Shown: one piece after another, positions 1 through 5,631 of the stretch
Layout: each line of letters starts with the position of its first letter
Position numbering within the stretch: the first letter of the stretch is position 1
Source: Arthrobacter sp.
Lineage (GTDB): Bacteria > Actinomycetota > Actinomycetes > Actinomycetales > Micrococcaceae
Length of the DNA: 5,631 nt
Direction of reading: 5' to 3'
Assembly: GCA_030146405.1 (NCBI GenBank)
Contig: JASLBS010000244.1
Span: 1-5,631 of the forward strand
The notes under the pieces: model-generated
The model's input: the letters and a program-made list of their open reading frames with translations, nothing else
Databases searched by the model: none
Told to the model about the DNA's origin: nothing
Program-made: the position numbers and the translations under genes

Positions 1-1
1 A

Positions 2-1006
2 GGCCTTCCTGTGTCCATCCCCGGCACTACCGTCAACCGTCTTTGTGGGTCTTCACTCGATGCCGCGATCATCGCCTCACGTCAGATCACCACTGGTGAC
101 GCTGACCTACTGCTCGTCGGGGGAGCGGAATCGATGAGCAGGGCACCCTGGGTGCTGCCCAAAACCGAGAAACCATACCCGGCCGGTGACATGAATCTCG
201 CGTCCACGACCCTGGGATGGCGCTTGGTCAACAATGCGATGCCCGAGGAATGGACGATCTCCCTGGGCGAAGCCACCGAAAGGTTGCGGACGAAGTATGC
301 GGTGAGCCGACGAGCGCAGGACGAGTTCGCCGCGAACTCCCACAACCTTTCCGCCGCCGCATGGGACGAGGGCTTCTACGACAACCTCGTCGCACAGGTA
401 CCTGGTACCGATCTGAGCCGGGACGAGGGCATCCGCGCCGGCTCCACGGCTGAGACCCTAGCGGGGCTAAGGACCGTGTTCCGCGGTGGGCCGGAAGGGG
501 CGGAAGCCGGTGGCACGGTGACTGCCGGTAATGCCTCCCCGCTGTCCGACGGGGCCTCCGCAGCCTGGATCGGAAGCGAGCGCGCCGCCAAGCTGCTCGG
601 GCTGGATCCGGTGGCGCGGATCGCCGGACGCGGTGCGCATGGCAATGACCCGCAGTACTTCGGTCATGCCCCCGTCGAGGCTGCGAACAAGGCGCTGGCG
701 AAAGCCGGCATCGGCTGGGACGATGTGGGCGCCGTTGAACTCAATGAAGCCTTCGCCGCTCAATGCCTGGTGTGCATCAATGAGTGGGGCATCGATCCGA
801 CAATCGTGAATCGTCATGGCGGTGCTATCGCCATGGGTCACCCGCTCGGCGCCTCCGGCACTCGGATCCTGGGCACTTTGGCCCGAAGCCTGCAGCAGTC
901 GGGCCAACGCTGGGGAGTCGCTGCCCTTTGCATCGGTGTGGGCCAGGGCCTCGCCGTGGTGCTCGAGAACGTCAGCTCTGTCACCAACACCTCCGGTAAG
1001 GCGTAG
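2..1006 (+). CDS. pcaF: 3-oxoadipyl-CoA thiolase (acetyl-CoA acyltransferase), 5' partial
   Basis: Thiolase that cleaves 3-oxoadipyl-CoA with CoA to acetyl-CoA and succinyl-CoA, the last step of the beta-ketoadipate pathway; cytoplasmic. The gene enters from the left edge: codons run in frame from base 2 (GLPVSIPG), and the GTG at base 11 is an internal valine, not a start. Numbering from that valine, the nucleophilic cysteine is C12 in NRLCGSS, followed by GGAESMSRAP, the NEAF motif at 245-248, GHPLGASG with the catalytic histidine H277, and the second catalytic cysteine C307 in CIGVGQG. All catalytic residues are present. The nucleophile usually lies near residue 90, so about 75-80 residues are missing. 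The segment STTLGWRLVN and the pcaIJ genes directly downstream favour the PcaF subgroup over a general acetoacetyl-CoA thiolase; the thiolase call is firm, the substrate is inferred from context. Confidence 0.9.
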   Translation, partial: GLPVSIPGTTVNRLCGSSLDAAIIASRQITTGDADLLLVGGAESMSRAPWVLPKTEKPYPAGDMNLASTTLGWRLVNNAMPEEWTISLGEATERLRTKYAVSRRAQDEFAANSHNLSAAAWDEGFYDNLVAQVPGTDLSRDEGIRAGSTAETLAGLRTVFRGGPEGAEAGGTVTAGNASPLSDGASAAWIGSERAAKLLGLDPVARIAGRGAHGNDPQYFGHAPVEAANKALAKAGIGWDDVGAVELNEAFAAQCLVCINEWGIDPTIVNRHGGAIAMGHPLGASGTRILGTLARSLQQSGQRWGVAALCIGVGQGLAVVLENVSSVTNTSGKA

Positions 1007-1009
1007 AAA

Positions 1010-1699
1010 ATGCTGAATTTCGTCGACACGGTCGAAGCGGCCGTCACCGATATCGAGGATGGCTCGACCGTTATGATCGGCGGCTTCGGAAACGCTGGGC
1101 AGCCCTTTGAACTGGTCGACGCGCTCCTGGCCTGTGGTGCCCGGGAACTGACGATCGTGAACAATAATGCCGGCCAAGGGGATCAAGGACTGGCACTGCT
1201 CATCAGGGAAGACCGCGTGCGGAAGATTGTTTGTTCCTTCCCGCGTCAGTCCGACTCCTGGCACTTCGACGCAAAATATCGGGCAGGGGATATTGAACTC
1301 GAACTGGTGCCGCAGGGGAACCTCGCAGAACGCATCCGTGCCGCCGGAGCCGGGATCGGAGGGTTCTTCACACCGACCGGCTATGGCACCATGTTGGCCG
1401 AAGGCAAAGAGACCCGCATCATCGAAGGCCGGGGTCACGTCTTCGAAACACCCCTCCACGCCGACACTGCTCTGATCAAAGCCCTCACGGCCGACGGTAA
1501 AGGCAATCTGATCTACCGGAAGACAGCACGTAATTTTGGACCGATTATGGCCGCCGCCGCACGGAACACCATCGCCCAAGTATCCACTATCGTCCCCGCC
1601 GGAGAACTGGACCCGGAGAACATTGTGACACCGGGTATCTATGTCAACAAGATTGTCCAGGTGTCGGACCGGACCGACACAAGCGGAAAGGCCGAGTGA
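1010..1699 (+). CDS. pcaI: 3-oxoadipate CoA-transferase subunit A
   Basis: Alpha subunit of the succinyl-CoA:3-oxoadipate CoA-transferase, which with PcaJ moves CoA from succinyl-CoA to 3-oxoadipate. The protein has 229 residues, a normal length for this subunit. The family CoA-binding signature is complete at 17-32: DG, three hydrophobic residues, then GGFGNAGQP. The segments SFPRQSDS, ELVPQGNLAERIRAAGAGIG, FFTPTGYGT and YRKTARNFGPIMA follow in the expected order and resemble PcaI more than acetoacetate-type ScoA, judged from memory of both groups. The ATG lies 3 bases after the thiolase stop, so the two are almost certainly co-transcribed and probably translationally coupled; the purine-rich GGTAAGG just before the stop may serve as ribosome binding site. 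No lesion is seen. Confidence 0.92.
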   Translation: MLNFVDTVEAAVTDIEDGSTVMIGGFGNAGQPFELVDALLACGARELTIVNNNAGQGDQGLALLIREDRVRKIVCSFPRQSDSWHFDAKYRAGDIELELVPQGNLAERIRAAGAGIGGFFTPTGYGTMLAEGKETRIIEGRGHVFETPLHADTALIKALTADGKGNLIYRKTARNFGPIMAAAARNTIAQVSTIVPAGELDPENIVTPGIYVNKIVQVSDRTDTSGKAE

Positions 1700-1706
1700 A
1701 ATAGCT

Positions 1707-2372
1707 ATGCCCAACAGGAATATCAAAAGTTCGGAAACGGCCTTGGGCAGAAACGAGCTTGCTCGCCTGGTCGCCGCGGACATAACCCCCGGATCGTTCG
1801 TCAACCTCGGCATCGGCCAGCCCACCTTGGTCTCCAACTACCTCACCGAGGAACAGGACATCACCCTTCACACCGAGAACGGAATGCTCGGCATGGGACC
1901 TGAAGCTCACGGAGACACCATCGACGGCGACCTCATCAACGCCGGTAAAATCCCTGTCACTGAACTCCCCGGAGCGTCATATTTCCATCATGCCGACTCC
2001 TTCGCCATGATGCGTGGAGGACATTTGGACATCTGTGTTCTCGGGGCCTTCCAGGTCTCAGCCACCGGCGACCTCGCCAACTGGCACACCGGGGCCTCTG
2101 ATGCCATCCCCGCCGTGGGAGGGGCTATGGACCTCGCTACCGGCGCCAGAGACGTGTTCGTGATGATGACACTGTTGACCCGCGAAGGCGCCTCGAAAAT
2201 TGTGGAGACCTGCTCTTACCCGCTTACCGGCGTCGGCTGCGTGACCCGTGTCTACACCGATCACGCCGTGTTCCTCATCGGAGCCGACGGCATCACAGTA
2301 CGAGAGAGCTTTGGCTGCACGCTGGAGGAACTACGGGCACTGGTGCCTGTAACTCTGGCGCCTACGTTCTGA
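1707..2372 (+). CDS. pcaJ: 3-oxoadipate CoA-transferase subunit B
   Basis: Beta subunit of the 3-oxoadipate CoA-transferase; it carries the glutamate that forms the enzyme-CoA thioester. The protein has 221 residues. NLGIGQP lies at 33-39 and the active-site motif is LHTENGMLGMGP with catalytic E57. Later come MMRGGHLDICVLGAFQVS and GDLANW, typical of this subunit. The frame is open upstream to an ATG at 1641 inside pcaI, but homology begins only after 1707, and that ATG gives the usual length and a 7-base gap after pcaI, so I chose it. The ribosome binding site is weak (GAG about 10 bases upstream), which suggests coupling to pcaI. The serine usual two residues before ENG's asparagine (SENG) is threonine here, a conservative change. 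A ScoB role in acetoacetate use cannot be excluded from this subunit alone. Confidence 0.92.
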   Translation: MPNRNIKSSETALGRNELARLVAADITPGSFVNLGIGQPTLVSNYLTEEQDITLHTENGMLGMGPEAHGDTIDGDLINAGKIPVTELPGASYFHHADSFAMMRGGHLDICVLGAFQVSATGDLANWHTGASDAIPAVGGAMDLATGARDVFVMMTLLTREGASKIVETCSYPLTGVGCVTRVYTDHAVFLIGADGITVRESFGCTLEELRALVPVTLAPTF

Positions 2373-2377
2373 GCCGA

Positions 2378-2470
2378 GCGTTTCTCAAATATGATCAGGA
2401 CTCGGTACCCCTGGCTGCGAGCCGGGAGAACTATTCCATCGTCGCCGAGGAAGCCCTCCACGCTGCATGA
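2378..2470 (+). pseudogene. Possible C-terminal gene remnant, unidentified
   Basis: A 30-codon frame just after pcaJ, in a different frame from it, ends at TGA 2468-2470. It begins AFLKYDQDSV and ends VAEEALHAA. Its composition looks protein-like (acidic, amphipathic, helix-forming), unlike the arginine- and proline-rich frames produced by chance in GC-rich DNA. It has no plausible start codon or ribosome binding site, so if real it is the tail of a lost gene. I do not recognise the family, and chance remains a good explanation. Confidence 0.25.
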
Positions 2471-2584
2471 AGTAACTAAAGCGCCAAACCATGGCGTATG
2501 CCGCCTTCGATCACTCGTCGAATTGGACCAGGGAGCAGTTCCCGTCCTACACCTGATGACAAAGATCCAATGGAACTGAAGGGT

Positions 2585-2619
2585 GACCAGCACAGCGCCT
2601 CACATTCCTGGTCGTTTTT
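2585..2619 (+). terminator. Possible rho-independent terminator of the pca operon
   Basis: The arms GACCAG (2585-2590) and CTGGTC (2608-2613) pair perfectly across a 17-base loop and are followed by GTTTTT (2614-2619). Position and orientation suit termination of the pcaFIJ transcript. The stem is short, the loop long and the distance from pcaJ about 210 bases, so this is only a candidate. A competing outer pairing, GGGTGA at 2581-2586 with TCACCC at 2619-2624, encloses the T-run. Confidence 0.35.
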
Positions 2620-2631
2620 CACCCACCCGAG

Positions 2632-2649
2632 GATCGTCTGCAGATGATC
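2632..2649. repeat. 18-bp near-perfect palindrome
   Basis: GATCGTCTGCAGATGATC pairs with its own reverse complement at 8 of 9 base pairs; the exception is a G-T at the fifth position. Its left ten bases recur as an exact inverted copy at 2732-2741 (GCAGACGATC), with matching ends 100 bases apart. It could be an operator-like site, part of a hairpin after the minus-strand operon, or coincidence. No T-run follows it on the minus strand, so it is not a standard terminator. Confidence 0.5.
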
Positions 2650-2752
2650 ACTTGTCGTTGAACGTAACTACCCGACTCTCCCCACGGAACGATCTCGCCA
2701 GGGCAGTTTCAGTGTCGTCAACTTGGCCTCAGCAGACGATCACTCCTCGTTG
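2638..2752. repeat. Imperfect direct repeat pair, 2638-2660 and 2730-2752
   Basis: The 23 bases at 2638-2660 match those at 2730-2752 at 19 positions. The second copy covers the last codons and stop of the fucU remnant (minus strand, TGA at 2742-2740). The first copy has a TGA at the same relative place (2650-2648), preceded by a short open frame. The pair may reflect a duplicated gene end or a conserved sequence around the stop. Confidence 0.5.
2648..2728 (-). pseudogene. Possible C-terminal gene remnant downstream of fucU, unidentified
   Basis: On the minus strand a 26-codon frame between two TGA codons (2731-2729 and 2650-2648) includes TETALARSFRGESRVVTFND near its end. It lies directly after the fucU remnant in the direction of transcription and has no start codon, so it could be the tail of a deleted next gene of the sugar operon. 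I do not recognise the family. An overlapping minus-strand frame reading LKLPWRDRSVGRVG looks about equally protein-like, which lowers confidence. Confidence 0.2.
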
Positions 2753-3177
2753 GTGAAGATCACACCCTTGTAAATTATGAAGCACCCCCAGGGGCCGGAT
2801 CGAGGACTTCTACGACCGCGAACGCTTTGCGGGAGCGTTCGTAGAAGTCCAGCCGCGGGATGACTTTCCATTCAAGAGGTCGGGGGCGTGATGCTTGCGC
2901 AGGGTGAGGACGGCGTCCTGCTCGGCGGTGGTTTTGGTGCTGTCGCCGTCGACTTTCATGCGTTCCAATGGTTCTGCGAGGAAGGTGTCGAGTGGGAAGA
3001 CGCTGAGAAGGGCAGTGAAGGCCCGTGACACTGTTGCTTCTCCGAGGTGCACGACGGGTAGGCCTGTTGCAGCCGCGGGGAAATTGCTGTCGACCACGAC
3101 GAGTTAGTCCCCGTGCCCATGTCATCGAGGAGATACAGCAGTTCTCCTCCGAGCAGCGGGTCGACGTTCTTCAGGAT
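2740..3177 (-). pseudogene. fucU: Degraded fucU/RbsD-family sugar mutarotase
   Basis: Remains of a mutarotase of the RbsD/FucU family, enzymes that speed interconversion of sugar anomers. Family landmarks are spread over three frames, in order: LKNVDPLLGGELLYLLDDMG, VVDSNFPAA, ATVSRAFTALLSVFPLDTF, ERMKVDGD, then VIPRLDFYERSRKAFAVV, and finally GCFIIYKGVIFTNEE before TGA 2742-2740. The 438-bp span equals about 146 codons, close to the usual 140-145 residues. Lesions: the start codon is ATC (3177-3175) where ATG is expected; one base is lost near 3115, inside the codon for the histidine of MGHGD; an in-frame TAA lies at 3106-3104 where the family has GAA; a frameshift falls near 2875; and a one-base loss near 2788. 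A ribosome binding site survives, and the start overlapped the lactonase stop, so it was once the third gene of that operon. Nothing functional is expected from it. Confidence 0.88.
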
Positions 3178-4967
3178 GAGTGCTCCCTGGTGGTGTGCAG
3201 TGGAAAATCGAGATCGACGGCCTGCCAGGTACCGGGTTCCCCCGTGATGGACACCTCGTGCCCGTCGACGTCGATGAGGACGTCCTCTGCGGTATCACCG
3301 AGACGTGCAATGAGTAAGCGAGCGCCGGAGGGGGTTCGGGCTCCCAGCACCCAGGTCAGGGACTCGTCGGTGCTGGTGGTGCTTGGCACGAGAAGTGGTT
3401 TTCCGCTGATGGCGTGTACTGCGGCGATGGCATCGCGGACGGGGAACGGTGTGCCGTCGTCGTTGGTGATGCCTCGTGGTCCTGTTTCTTCGAACCAGGT
3501 GATGCTGGTGGCTCCGCCTTCGGCTAGGGCGGCGGCACTGGCGATGGTCCAGGCGGACAGTCGAGGTTCTGTCTGCCGTGCGTCCACGGTGGTGGGGTCC
3601 ACGGTGGTGGGGTGCGGGTGTTGCGTCGGGATTGTTCCTACCGCGTTGAAGCGGGGCCGCAGGGTGATGGGGCCTACGTGGAGGGGTGCGCCCTGGGTGA
3701 TGCTCACGGTGTCGGCGACGACCCGGCGTTGCATTGCAATGGATTCCTCGATCTGGAAGGTGTCGCGGGCGTGCATCTGTGGGGTGATGCTGATGGTCCA
3801 TGAGGGGAAGGAAGGAAGGCGTTGGTGGGTGCGGTTGAGTTCGGTGAAGTGCGATCGGGCCCCACCGAGCATTTCGGTGTTGATTCCATGGTCTGTGACA
3901 GCACGGACGAGAGCCTCCCATAGCTCTGGTTCGGTGACGTGGGTTTTGGCAGAGAAGACAGCCAGTCGGACCGGTGAGAATGGTGCGACTGTCTCGACGA
4001 GTTTGGTAGTGCGTGCGGGTGAGTCGGTGACGAGGCGGACATCCAGGTGCCGTGCACTGGTCGCGGCCCGGGCGAGAGTGGCGCCGGGGTCGGGGTCGTG
4101 ATCCTCGATCTCGAGGAGGACTACGTCGACGGGGGCCGGCGTGCCGGGTCCGGTCAATTCGTGCGCAGCGTGTCCTACGCCGACCTGGGGTGCCGGACGG
4201 TCGGCGTCGATCAGGCGGATGTGATTCCTGGGTGATGTCGACATGGACGGGGGCGTCGGGTGTAGTGATACGCCTGCGACCGGTGTGGCGCCGAGTTCGA
4301 TTCGTTGGGCGATGACGTCACCGGTGTGGAGCGGGTAGGGGAAGGGCAGCGCCAGGGGCCGGGAGTACGTCTTGAAGGACGCATCGGTCCAGTTGCGCTG
4401 GTCCTCCATCTCGAAGCTTTCCCCATGGAACCGGGCAGTAAGATCAAGACCGTTGAATGACCATCCAAGCGCTGTGATGTCGAGTGCGGGCTGGTGCGGG
4501 CTGATCCGGTCAGGGAACTGCGTGTGCTCTGTCGATCCATCGTCGTGCGTGATGTGCAGCGGAGTGCCCGCGAGCTGAGGCGGATGCAGCAGAACGAGTC
4601 CGGTGCGATTCGTGTCGAAGGACCCGGTGGCGGTGAGGATGAAGGTGATGACCAGGCGGTCTCCCTCGGTGCGCAGGGTGAGCTCCGCATCAGAGGTGAT
4701 GCCGTAGCCGTCGTAGCGAAGCTGGAGGGTCGTGGTGGCGGTGTGATAGTCGTCGATTCGTTCACCGTTTGACGTGGTGGACAGGACCGAGACAGGGACC
4801 GTGGCCCAGTTACGATCCCGCAGGACACCCCGGAGTGAACGCGTGACAAGGACACTCTGGTAGCGCAGGTCGGCGATCTCGTCGCCGCGCAGTTCGGCGC
4901 TCCAGGGTCCGGTGCTCCAGGTCGTTCCCCGGTGGGGTCCCCAGGAGGTGAGGTCCTCGGCTGTCAT
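3171..4967 (-). CDS. apnL: D-apionate lactonase family protein
   Basis: A 598-residue cytoplasmic protein that I place in the D-apionate lactonase family, whose founding member opens D-apionolactone to D-apionate. Conserved-looking blocks in the N-terminal domain are RDRNWATVP (50-58), FPDRISPHQP (151-160) and FEMEDQRNWTDASFKTY (185-201), followed by PLALPFPYPLHTGD. A central region of about 255-520, with VDVVLLEIED, MLGGARSHFTELN, SWTISITPQMHARD and VGPITLRPRFN, fits the TIM-barrel-like middle domain; a small beta-rich C-terminal domain follows from about 535. Length is about that of the family. No signal peptide or membrane segment is seen. The ATG overlaps the stop of the upstream dehydrogenase as ATGA, with GGCGG about 10 bases upstream. 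A 15-bp tandem duplication adds a second PTTVD (453-462). Family membership rests on remembered motifs; the exact substrate is not shown. Confidence 0.75.
   Translation of the reverse strand: MTAEDLTSWGPHRGTTWSTGPWSAELRGDEIADLRYQSVLVTRSLRGVLRDRNWATVPVSVLSTTSNGERIDDYHTATTTLQLRYDGYGITSDAELTLRTEGDRLVITFILTATGSFDTNRTGLVLLHPPQLAGTPLHITHDDGSTEHTQFPDRISPHQPALDITALGWSFNGLDLTARFHGESFEMEDQRNWTDASFKTYSRPLALPFPYPLHTGDVIAQRIELGATPVAGVSLHPTPPSMSTSPRNHIRLIDADRPAPQVGVGHAAHELTGPGTPAPVDVVLLEIEDHDPDPGATLARAATSARHLDVRLVTDSPARTTKLVETVAPFSPVRLAVFSAKTHVTEPELWEALVRAVTDHGINTEMLGGARSHFTELNRTHQRLPSFPSWTISITPQMHARDTFQIEESIAMQRRVVADTVSITQGAPLHVGPITLRPRFNAVGTIPTQHPHPTTVDPTTVDARQTEPRLSAWTIASAAALAEGGATSITWFEETGPRGITNDDGTPFPVRDAIAAVHAISGKPLLVPSTTSTDESLTWVLGARTPSGARLLIARLGDTAEDVLIDVDGHEVSITGEPGTWQAVDLDFPLHTTREHSS
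3183..3188 (-). promoter_or_regulatory. Surviving ribosome binding site of the fucU remnant
   Basis: AGGGAG on the minus strand lies 5 bases before the ATC codon at 3177-3175, the ideal spacing for a start there. It fixes the ancestral fucU start at that codon and supports an ATG-to-ATC mutation. The site lies inside the last codons of the lactonase gene. Confidence 0.6.
3583..3612. repeat. Perfect 15-bp tandem duplication inside the lactonase gene
   Basis: The unit TCCACGGTGGTGGGG occurs twice without a gap (3583-3597 and 3598-3612). Being a multiple of three it keeps the frame and encodes PTTVD twice on the minus strand (residues 453-462), in a histidine- and proline-rich, probably exposed loop. 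It looks like a recent slippage event. Confidence 0.9.
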
Positions 4968-5631
4968 AGGGTCGTCATACCGCCGTCGATGCGGAACTCG
5001 GCGCCGGTGGCGAAGGATCCGTCGTCGGATGCGAGGAAGACCATCGCTCCCTCGACGTCGCCGGGGGTACCAGCCCGGCCCAGTGGTAGCCGGCTGATGA
5101 GCGCCGCCCGTGACGAGGGGTCATCGCTGATCGCTGCCACGAGACCCGTCTCGGTGTATCCGGGAACGACCGTGTTCACACGGATGTTGTCCTTCGCATA
5201 GGCTCCTGCCACTGCGCGGGCCAGTCCGTGCATTCCGGCCTTGGAGGAACTGTAGGCCGTGAAGTCGGCGCCTTCACCATTGAGCGCCGTTGGGCTACCG
5301 GTCAGGATCACTGAGCCGCCACGCCCATGGGCGCGCAGCGCACGGATGCCGTGCTTGACGGTCAGGAAGGTCCCGGTGAGATTGACGTCGACGGTCTGGC
5401 GCCATGTCTCAAGGTCCAGGTCCGCGATCGGTGCATCACGACCGAAAAGCTGTACGCCGGCGTTGGCGACAACCACATCGAGTTTCCACCCCTGCTCGGC
5501 CACACAGGCATAACCGTCCTCGACACTTGACTCATCACAGATGTCCATTGTCACCGCGAGGGCGCACGCGTGGTGTATGCCGATCGTGACACCGCCGGGG
5601 TTCAGCGTGCCGCCCACGATGCGGGCGCCCT
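4964..5631 (-). CDS. Short-chain dehydrogenase/reductase, 5' partial
   Basis: NAD(P)-dependent oxidoreductase of the classical SDR type; its start lies beyond the right edge. Codons are open to the edge (GARIVGG), so the GTG at 5617 is an internal valine. Numbered from that codon, N52-A-G lies in the coenzyme fold, N79 in DVNLTG, and the catalytic serine, tyrosine and lysine are S108, Y122 and K126 (YSSSK). RVNTVVPGYTETG follows, and the C-terminus FRIDGGMTTL is typical. The glycine-rich TGxxxGxG motif must lie in the missing 30-40 residues. Its stop overlaps the lactonase ATG as ATGA, so the two are coupled. Next to a sugar lactonase and a mutarotase remnant, a sugar 1-dehydrogenase making the lactone is the natural guess, but SDR sequences alone do not reveal substrate. 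Confidence 0.9.
   Translation of the reverse strand, partial: GARIVGGTLNPGGVTIGIHHACALAVTMDICDESSVEDGYACVAEQGWKLDVVVANAGVQLFGRDAPIADLDLETWRQTVDVNLTGTFLTVKHGIRALRAHGRGGSVILTGSPTALNGEGADFTAYSSSKAGMHGLARAVAGAYAKDNIRVNTVVPGYTETGLVAAISDDPSSRAALISRLPLGRAGTPGDVEGAMVFLASDDGSFATGAEFRIDGGMTTL

Larger units (their letters stand above)
2373..2739. other. Intergenic region between converging operons
   Basis: This 367-bp stretch separates the stop of pcaJ from the degraded end of the fucU remnant. No intact gene was found on either strand. It contains a possible terminator for the pca operon (2585-2619), an 18-bp near-palindrome (2632-2649), an imperfect repeat of the fucU stop region, and two short coding-like frames that may be gene remnants (2378-2470 plus, 2648-2728 minus). 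Because genes on both sides point inward, promoters are not expected here and none was recognised. Confidence 0.8.

Noticed and set aside
1641..1706. An upstream ATG extending pcaJ by 22 residues.
   Set aside because: The extension overlaps the end of pcaI, is unlike PcaJ proteins, and ATG 1707 gives the normal length.
467..1837. A 456-codon open frame on the minus strand across pcaF, pcaI and the start of pcaJ.
   Set aside because: It is antisense to three genes with clear catalytic motifs, and its translation shows no recognisable domain. Such shadow frames are common in GC-rich DNA.
2465..2490. A CGCCA/TGGCG hairpin as terminator after pcaJ.
   Set aside because: The stem is only 5 bp and no T-run follows; the structure at 2585-2619 fits better.
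2810..3097. A 95-codon minus-strand frame with a GTG start as a shortened working mutarotase.
   Set aside because: It lacks the N-terminus with the catalytic histidine and loses the FYERS block to a frameshift; the GTG is simply the valine of VVDSNFPAA and has no ribosome binding site.
3104..3115. Programmed frameshifting or stop readthrough to express the mutarotase.
   Set aside because: Several unrelated lesions, including loss of the start codon and no clear slippery site or shared pattern, point to decay rather than recoding.
2775..3125. A 116-codon minus-strand frame starting at an ATG in the fucU remnant, as a separate small gene.
   Set aside because: Only its last part (FYERSRKAFAVVEVLDPAP) is mutarotase-like; the rest is arginine-rich out-of-frame sequence. 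It is the remnant read in one frame.
3025..4101. A 358-codon plus-strand frame over the mutarotase remnant and the lactonase.
   Set aside because: It lies antisense to the lactonase frame, which has family motifs, and its translation is low-complexity and rich in Arg, Ser and Val. Treated as a shadow.

Overview
The window looks like chromosomal DNA of a high-GC actinobacterium: GC is roughly 60% by eye, genes are tightly packed, and the proteins read like actinobacterial homologues. The genus cannot be fixed from this sequence. It holds two converging catabolic operons, each cut by a window edge, that meet in a 367-bp intergenic stretch (2373-2739).

Left half (plus strand): pcaF (5' end missing), pcaI and pcaJ, with gaps of 3 and 7 bases. 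These are the last two steps of the beta-ketoadipate pathway for aromatic degradation. PcaIJ moves CoA from succinyl-CoA to 3-oxoadipate, and PcaF cleaves 3-oxoadipyl-CoA to acetyl-CoA and succinyl-CoA. Key catalytic residues are present in all three.

Right half (minus strand, read right to left): a short-chain dehydrogenase/reductase (5' end missing), a 598-residue protein of the D-apionate lactonase (ApnL) family, and the remains of a fucU/rbsD-type sugar mutarotase. The dehydrogenase and lactonase genes overlap by ATGA, and the mutarotase start overlapped the lactonase stop. Together they suggest non-phosphorylative sugar oxidation: a mutarotase interconverts anomers, a dehydrogenase makes the lactone, and the lactonase opens it to the acid. 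The substrate is unproven; D-apiose/D-apionolactone is the first candidate for the lactonase.

The clearest unusual point is that the mutarotase gene is broken (start codon ATG to ATC, three frameshifts, one in-frame TAA) while its partners look intact. The intergenic stretch has a possible terminator for the pca operon, an 18-bp near-palindrome, an imperfect repeat of the fucU stop region, and two short reading frames that may be gene remnants. I saw no tRNA, rRNA, CRISPR array or insertion sequence, and no convincing new defence or mobile system.
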